A stretch of DNA of 9,577 bases. It comes from Alphaproteobacteria bacterium (lineage in GTDB: Bacteria > Pseudomonadota > Alphaproteobacteria > Acetobacterales > Acetobacteraceae). The stretch lies in contig JAAFHD010000114.1 of the NCBI GenBank assembly GCA_013298245.1, positions 1 through 9,577 on the forward strand, read 5' to 3'. Shown here piece after piece: positions 5,601 to 9,577 of this stretch (positions are counted from its first letter, which is position 1; each line of letters starts with the position of its first letter). The translations under genes and the position numbers were made by a program. The notes below the pieces were generated by a model that did not search any database, had not been told where the DNA came from, and saw only the letters and a program-made list of their open reading frames with translations.

Positions 5601-7170
5601 CGCGCTGCCGCGGTCTTCCTGGGATGATTATGACCGGGCGAAGATCAGCACGGGCGGCGGGGTTTTCGCGCGCAACCAGCGCAGCATCGCATTGCCCGCG
5701 GAAGCGCGCGCGATGCTCGGCATCACGACCGAGCGCGCCGAGCCCGCCGTCATCATGCGCGCCATCCTGAAGATGCAGGCGGACCTGCTGTATTTCGGCG
5801 GCATCGGCACCTATCTGAAGGCGAATGCCGAAACCCAGGCCGATGCGGGCGATCGCGCCAATGACGCGATCCGCATCGATGCGCGCGATCTGCGTGTGCG
5901 TGTGGTGGGGGAGGGTGCGAACCTGGGTGTCACGCAAGCCGCGCGCATCGAAGCGGCGCTGGCGGGCATCCGCATCAACACCGATGCGCTGGATAATTCG
6001 GCCGGTGTTTCCACCTCGGACCACGAGGTGAACATAAAAATCCTGCTGGCCGATGCGGAGGCCGCGGGCGCACTGACGCGCACGCAGCGCGACATCCTGC
6101 TGGCGGAGATGACCGACGAGGTGGCAGCCCTGGTGCTGCGCGACAACCACCAGCAGTCGCTGGCGATATCGTTGGAAGTTGCCGCCGGCCATGCTGCCTG
6201 GCCCGCCCAGGCCGCACTGATGGGCCGCCTGGAAAGTGTTGGCCTGCTGGACCGCGCGCTTGCCGGCCTGCCGGATGATGCGCAGATCGCCGCGCGCGGC
6301 ATGGCGCGCAGCGGCATCACGCGGCCGGAGGCATCGGCGCTGCTGCCCTTCGCCAAGCTGTGGCTGACGGATGCGGTGCTGGCGACGGACCTGCCCGATG
6401 ACCCCGCCTTCCTGCCGCTGCTGCGTGGGTATTTTCCGAAGCCGCTCCAGGAGCGCTTCGGCGTCTTCATCGAACGCCACCAGCTGCGCCGCGACTTGGT
6501 GGCGACGGCACTGGCGAACCAGGTGGCGAACCGTCTGGGCTGCGCCGGCCTCGGCCGCCTGACGGCGGAGGCCGAACCAGCGGCCGCCCTGCGCGCCGCC
6601 TGGTTGGCCGGTGCCGCGCTGGGCCTGGAAGCAGCGGCTGACGCGGCGGACGCATTGCCGCGCCCGGCCGCTGATCGTCTGCATCTGATGGCGGCACTGA
6701 GCGCCGCGCAGGAACAGGCCGCGCGCCTGTTGCTGGCGGAAACCGCGCCGCTGTCCGAAGCAGTTGCCGCACTCGCACCCGGCGTCGCGCCACTGGTTGG
6801 CGGCGATGCGGGGCCGGAGGCGCTGGCCGCCTGCGCGGCACTGGGCGCTGCGCCCGCCATCTTGCGCCTGGCCGCACCTCCCGCCGAAGCCGCCGCCGCA
6901 TGGGATGACGCGGCGCGGCGCTTCCATCTACCAGCGCTGCGGGCGGCGGCGAATGCGGCGCCGGTCGCAGGCAGTTTCGGCAATCGCGCGCGGGCCGCGC
7001 TGCTGTCGGATCTGGATGCGGCGCAAGGCAGGCTGGCGGCGCGGTTGCTGGCCGGCGGCGCATTGCCCGCGGGCGCCGAAGCCACCGCGAAACTGGCGGA
7101 GGACGCAGCGCGCTTCCCCGACCTGGCCGCTGTTACGGTCGCCGCGCGCGCGCTTTCGGCGCTGGCGTGA
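2641..7170 (+). CDS. gdhB: NAD-specific glutamate dehydrogenase, large GDH180 type
   Basis: The 1509-residue enzyme oxidatively deaminates glutamate to 2-oxoglutarate and ammonia with NAD+, feeding amino-acid carbon into the TCA cycle; it is expected to be cytosolic and oligomeric. The long N-terminal regulatory (ACT-like) part carries family blocks such as DDMPFLVDS (94-102), KANMRSTVHRP (from 265) and SHDGRAL (from 334). The dehydrogenase core follows: GGIRWSDR (770-777), PTGAKGGF (801-808, with the catalytic-region Lys805), GVGDMSGDVFGNG (around Asp941) and the nucleotide-binding-region motif VGEGANLG (1089-1096). A helical C-terminal part completes it. The frame is intact. The length is at the short end, since well-studied members such as those of Pseudomonas, Streptomyces and Caulobacter (there named gdhZ) are about 1600. 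AGGAAGG fixes the start at 2641. Its stop overlaps the GTG of the next gene, so it heads a three-gene operon. Confidence 0.97.
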   Translation: MPDTQLAPDPVRAEALRQAAAAMPPGLPPTAGALLAPLLAGLPLAELAATPPEQLAAMAASLHALAERRLPGQARIRVQPPGRFPHPVAEIITDDMPFLVDSVLAAITRAGRHPRQVLHPILPVTRGDDGALAAIGQGMLRESMMRIALSGAEADPAALEALLAATLSDVRRAVDDFPAMLAELQRAESLADGEAREFLAWMRADNFVLLGHRRLMASGDALVAEAGLGLLRGDTPVFDALRDLSAVPAAVRAGLLATAAISVAKANMRSTVHRPQHMDVIAVRVFGADGAPVGVRLFVGLFAAAAYNRNPRSIPLLGAKVARIVDASGLAADSHDGRALRNILDTWPRDELFQATEAEVLDGARRALDITLTPRPALVLRRDPFGRFVSAILWLPRENFDTRLRTRLGEMLARAHAGRLSTFYIALGDGPLARVHYIIATDPAAPVAPDATALESLLTEAARAFPDKLSDALAASRGEEAAARLMANWADAFPPAYRDAETAQQAASDLALAEAALAAGRPAARLEVPPGAAPRRLALRLANPGGSLPLADALPLFESLDLRAIEEQPHRLTPREGAPVVLHVFHLEAAVDVPQNRFDELLDALDALLSNAAEADGFNRLVARAGLTWREAWLLRAMQRWLKQVGFPFAQEAVQDALAREPQAAALLLRIFHARFNPAAPGGEEAALAAWTTLLDGVTDPDADRILSRLRQVLDAMLRTNFFQGKAYLAFKLDSALAGEMPAPRPWREIFVHSPRVEACHLRSGPVARGGIRWSDRREDFRTEILGLMKAQRLKNVVIVPTGAKGGFVLKGAVPTERAAFQETGIAAYRTLVRGMLDVTDNLRDGAVVPPPNVVRRDGDDPYIVAAADKGTATFSDIANGLSAEYGFWLGDAFASGGSAGYDHKGMGITARGAWVMIARHFAELGHDIFSQPFTCVGVGDMSGDVFGNGLLISRHTKLLAAFDHRHIFIDPAPDTEVSFAERARIFALPRSSWDDYDRAKISTGGGVFARNQRSIALPAEARAMLGITTERAEPAVIMRAILKMQADLLYFGGIGTYLKANAETQADAGDRANDAIRIDARDLRVRVVGEGANLGVTQAARIEAALAGIRINTDALDNSAGVSTSDHEVNIKILLADAEAAGALTRTQRDILLAEMTDEVAALVLRDNHQQSLAISLEVAAGHAAWPAQAALMGRLESVGLLDRALAGLPDDAQIAARGMARSGITRPEASALLPFAKLWLTDAVLATDLPDDPAFLPLLRGYFPKPLQERFGVFIERHQLRRDLVATALANQVANRLGCAGLGRLTAEAEPAAALRAAWLAGAALGLEAAADAADALPRPAADRLHLMAALSAAQEQAARLLLAETAPLSEAVAALAPGVAPLVGGDAGPEALAACAALGAAPAILRLAAPPAEAAAAWDDAARRFHLPALRAAANAAPVAGSFGNRARAALLSDLDAAQGRLAARLLAGGALPAGAEATAKLAEDAARFPDLAAVTVAARALSALA

Positions 7171-7631
7171 ACTGGTATTTCGCGTACGGGTCCAACATGG
7201 ATCCGGCGCGGTTGTTTGATGCGCGAATGGCGCCGGCGGGCGTCGCCTGGGGCGCGAGGATCGCCGCGCGATTGCCCGGCTGGCGGCTCACCTTCAACAA
7301 GCCGTGGAGCCTGTTTGCCGGCGCTGGTGTCGGCAACATTATGGCCGCACCCGGCGCCACCGTGCATGGCACGTTGAATGAATTGGGCGCCGGCGGGCTG
7401 GATGTGCTGGACCGCTACGAGGGTGTCGCCGGCGGGCATTATGCGCGCCATGACGTGACGGTTCTGCGCGCTGATGGCGCGCCGGTGCGGGCCGTCGCCT
7501 ATATCGCCGGCGGCGCGTTGGATGATGCGCTGCGGCCGACGCGCGAATACCTGGCGCATCTGCTGGCGGGGCGGGACCTTTTGCCGGCAGACTATGCTGC
7601 GGCCCTCGCCGCCATGGACACCGCCGCATGA
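7167..7631 (+). CDS. Gamma-glutamylcyclotransferase-like (GGCT/AIG2 fold) protein
   Basis: This 154-residue protein begins MNWYFAYGSNM. The YGSN loop (7-10) is the substrate-binding signature of gamma-glutamylcyclotransferases. Glu85, in LDRYEGV (81-87), sits where the family's catalytic glutamate lies (compare EQEGV in human GGCT). Such enzymes cyclise the gamma-glutamyl group of gamma-glutamyl amino acids, amines or glutathione to 5-oxoproline; which substrate is used here cannot be read. The start must be the GTG at 7167, because the first ATG (7198) falls after the YGSN motif. That GTG overlaps the dehydrogenase stop as GTGA, and its own stop overlaps the next start as ATGA. No independent ribosome binding site is visible, so translation is probably coupled to both neighbours. 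Pairing with a glutamate-consuming enzyme suggests a role in gamma-glutamyl or glutamate turnover; this is inference. Confidence 0.92.
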   Translation: MNWYFAYGSNMDPARLFDARMAPAGVAWGARIAARLPGWRLTFNKPWSLFAGAGVGNIMAAPGATVHGTLNELGAGGLDVLDRYEGVAGGHYARHDVTVLRADGAPVRAVAYIAGGALDDALRPTREYLAHLLAGRDLLPADYAAALAAMDTAA

Positions 7632-8878
7632 CACCACCGCTGACGCGCCGCGAACTGGCCTGGGCCAGCTACGATTTTGCCAATAGTGCCTTCCCCACGG
7701 TTGTCTCCACCTTCGTCATCGCGACGTATTTCACCAGCGGCGTCGCGGCCAATCCGGTGGAAGGCCAGGCGATGTGGGGCTGGATGCAGGCGGCTGCCGG
7801 GCTCTGCATTGGGCTGCTGTCGCCGCTGTTGGGCGCGGTCGCGGATGCGGGTGGGCGCAGGCGCGCGCTGCTGGCGATCTTCACCTTGTCGGCCGCGCTG
7901 TGCACGGCGGCGGTGTGGTTCGTGAAGCCCGATCCGGCCTATGCGCTGACCGCGCTGGTCTTTGTCGCGATGGCGACGATCAGCTTTGAATTGGGGCAGG
8001 TTTTCTACAACGCGATGCTGCCCGGCGTTGCGCGACCAGAGGCCTTGGGGCGTGTCTCCGGCACTGGTTTCGCGCTGGGTTATGCGGGCGGGTTGTTGTG
8101 CCTGGTGCTGTGCCTGGTGCTGTTGATCCAGCCCAACCCGTCCTGGCTGGGGCTGGACCGCGGGGCCGCCGAACATGTGCGCGCGGCGGCGATTTTTGTC
8201 GGTGTCTGGATGCTGGTCTTCTGCTGGCCGGTGCTGCTGGCTGTGCCTGACCCGCGCGAGAAACCACGTCTGGGCGAAGCGCTGCGACAGGGCGTGGAAG
8301 AGATCATCGGGCTGCTGAAGCGCCTGCCGCGCGAGCCAGTGCTGGGCCGCTTCCTGCTGGCGCGCTTGTTCTACACCGATGGGCTGAACTCGCTGTTTGC
8401 CTTCGGTGCGATCTACGCTGCCGGCGTCTTCCGCATGCCGTTCGAGGAAATTCTGCTGTTCGGGATTCTGCTGAATGTCACGGCCGGCATCGGCGCATTG
8501 GTGGGCGGTTGGATCGAGGACCGGCTGGGGTCGCGGCGCACCGTCATCATCTCGCTGGCCTGCGTGATCGCGGTGGGCTGCGGCATCCTGCTGACCGAGA
8601 GCAAGACTGTATTCTGGGTGCTGGGTGCGTTGATCGGGGTGTTCTTCGGCCCCGCGCAATCGGCCAGCCGCGCGTTGATGGCGCGGCTGGCACCACCGGC
8701 GGAAATCGGCGCCTGGTTCGGGCTGTTTGCGCTGTCAGGGCGGATCACCGGTTTCCTGGGGCCAGCGCTTTTGGCGACAGCCACCACCGTCTTCGCCAGC
8801 CAGGCTGCGGGGATGGCGGTGGTGGTTGGGCTGCTCGGCCTCGGGCTTTGCGTGCTGCTGACTGTGCGCGCGCGATAG
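7628..8878 (+). CDS. MFS transporter, UMF1 / Atg22-like family
   Basis: This 416-residue inner-membrane protein opens with ELAWASYDFANSAFPTVVST (9-28), the hallmark of the UMF1 family, related to the yeast vacuolar amino-acid effluxer Atg22. About 12 membrane segments can be placed near 15-35, 51-74, 79-98, 104-125, 145-168, 185-205, 241-266, 275-297, 304-323, 327-349, 361-384 and 393-413. A charged cytoplasmic loop lies between the two halves (about 206-240). MFS motif-A-like loops follow segment 2 (VADAGGRRR, 71-79) and segment 8 (EDRLGSRRT, 297-305). The length is normal for the family. The start overlaps the stop of the cyclotransferase-like gene (ATGA), placing it third in the dehydrogenase operon. 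Bacterial UMF1 substrates are mostly unknown; amino-acid or peptide efflux would fit both the Atg22 link and the neighbours, but that is inference. Confidence 0.93.
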   Translation: MTPPLTRRELAWASYDFANSAFPTVVSTFVIATYFTSGVAANPVEGQAMWGWMQAAAGLCIGLLSPLLGAVADAGGRRRALLAIFTLSAALCTAAVWFVKPDPAYALTALVFVAMATISFELGQVFYNAMLPGVARPEALGRVSGTGFALGYAGGLLCLVLCLVLLIQPNPSWLGLDRGAAEHVRAAAIFVGVWMLVFCWPVLLAVPDPREKPRLGEALRQGVEEIIGLLKRLPREPVLGRFLLARLFYTDGLNSLFAFGAIYAAGVFRMPFEEILLFGILLNVTAGIGALVGGWIEDRLGSRRTVIISLACVIAVGCGILLTESKTVFWVLGALIGVFFGPAQSASRALMARLAPPAEIGAWFGLFALSGRITGFLGPALLATATTVFASQAAGMAVVVGLLGLGLCVLLTVRAR

Positions 8879-8900
8879 GGCGCGTTACGCTGCCCCGCAA

Positions 8901-8907
8901 AGGGGAG
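8901..8907 (+). promoter_or_regulatory. Ribosome binding site of the CoA-transferase gene
   Basis: AGGGGAG lies 6 bases before the ATG at 8914, a strong site in a 35-base gap. Its GGGG (8902-8905) can pair with CCCC (8893-8896) across a GCAAA loop, a small 4-bp hairpin. Confidence 0.7.
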
Positions 8908-8913
8908 ACGCAG

Positions 8914-9577
8914 ATGGAATTGCCACTGAGCGGCGTGCGCGTGATCGAGGTGGGCCAGGCGCTGGCCGCGCCCTTGGCGGGGGCGGTGCTGGCGGACCTC
9001 GGCGCCGATGTCATCAAGGTCGAAAAACCCGAGGGCGATGACGCGCGCATTTGGGGCCCGCCCTATGGCCCGGATGGCGTGACCAGCCTGTATTTCCATG
9101 GCCAGAACCGATCGAAGCGCGGCATCACGCTGGATTTGAAACTGGATGCCGATCGCGAGGCGCTGCACAAGCTGTGCGAGGACGCGGACATCCTGATCCA
9201 GAATCTGCGCCCCGGCGTGGTGGAGGAAATGGGCATCGGGCCGGACGTGATGCGCGCGCGGCATCCGCGGCTGATCTATTGCTCCATCTGGGCCTTTGGG
9301 GATCGCGGGCCGATGAAGATGCGCCCGGGTTTTGACCCGCTGCTGCAGGCCTATGGCGGGATGATGAGTGTCACCGGCAAGCCTGATGGGCCGCCGAATT
9401 TCTGTGGTGCGTCGATCAACGACAAGGCGACGGGGCTTTTCTTGTGCATCGGTGCGCTGTCCGCGCTGCGCAAGCGCGACCTGACGGGGCAGGGCTGCGT
9501 GATCGACACGTCGTTGTTCGAGATCGCGTCCTTCTGGGTCGAGGGGCAGATCAATCAGTATGTCGCGACCGGCCAGG
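8914..9577 (+). CDS. CaiB/BaiF family III CoA-transferase, partial
   Basis: The first 221 residues of a protein usually near 400 long are present; the right edge cuts it. The opening LSGVRVIEVGQALAAPLAGA (5-24), then LADLGADVIKVEKPEGDDAR (26-45), NRSKRGITLDLK (65-76), ADILIQNLRPGVVEEMGI (91-108) and GFDPLLQAYGGMMSVTG (139-155) are standard blocks of this family. Asp170 in SINDKATGLF aligns with the catalytic aspartate of formyl-CoA transferase (Asp169), which carries the acyl group as a mixed anhydride. The enzyme should move CoA between carboxylic acids, but the acid cannot be told from the sequence. A strong ribosome binding site supports the ATG at 8914. It follows the MFS gene by 35 bases on the same strand with no terminator between them, so it may belong to the same transcript or have its own promoter; none is obvious. 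Confidence 0.95.
   Translation, partial: MELPLSGVRVIEVGQALAAPLAGAVLADLGADVIKVEKPEGDDARIWGPPYGPDGVTSLYFHGQNRSKRGITLDLKLDADREALHKLCEDADILIQNLRPGVVEEMGIGPDVMRARHPRLIYCSIWAFGDRGPMKMRPGFDPLLQAYGGMMSVTGKPDGPPNFCGASINDKATGLFLCIGALSALRKRDLTGQGCVIDTSLFEIASFWVEGQINQYVATGQ

Noticed and set aside
3088..7637. Very long open frames on the minus strand opposite the glutamate dehydrogenase (about 603, 675 and 608 residues, at 3088-4899, 4900-6927 and 5811-7637).
   Set aside because: GC-rich codon bias makes stops rare in antisense frames. Their translations are Arg/Gln/Ala-rich with no domain motifs, while the plus-strand frame carries clear family motifs throughout.

Overview
The window is GC-rich (roughly 70% by eye), densely packed, and strongly biased to G/C at third codon positions. 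It carries a very large NAD-dependent glutamate dehydrogenase of the GDH180 type. Together these suggest an alphaproteobacterium, perhaps of the Acetobacteraceae/Roseomonas kind. That placement is an inference from style and gene content; there is no rRNA or other marker here. I see no mobile element, CRISPR array, tRNA or phage signature.

Left part (1-2400). A leftward pair consists of a class IV aminotransferase-fold gene (366-1274) and a GntR/FCD-type regulator cut by the window edge (1-369), joined by an ATGA overlap. Divergent from them is a class I glutamine amidotransferase-like gene (1388-2062). The 113-base gap between the divergent genes holds a good leftward sigma70-like promoter, a GntR-style palindrome at its predicted start site, and a possible rightward promoter. 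A small hypothetical membrane protein (2059-2400, leftward) meets the amidotransferase tail to tail with a 4-base overlap.

Middle and right part (2401-9577). A 240-base non-coding gap leads into a rightward run: NAD-glutamate dehydrogenase (2641-7170), a gamma-glutamylcyclotransferase-like protein (7167-7631, GTG start) and a UMF1/Atg22-type MFS transporter (7628-8878). These three are chained by 4-base stop/start overlaps (GTGA, ATGA) and very likely form one translationally coupled operon. After 35 bases comes a CaiB/BaiF family III CoA-transferase (8914 to the right edge, partial) with its own strong ribosome binding site.

Functionally the region leans towards amino-acid and glutamate metabolism: glutamate deamination, gamma-glutamyl turnover, an amidotransferase, an aminotransferase-fold protein and an exporter-like permease. 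Most of it is ordinary housekeeping or accessory metabolism. The point most worth checking is the aminotransferase-fold protein: it keeps the PLP-phosphate cup but has no lysine where the Schiff-base lysine should be, and has Ser in place of the Glu that contacts the PLP ring. I did not find evidence for a new multi-gene system.
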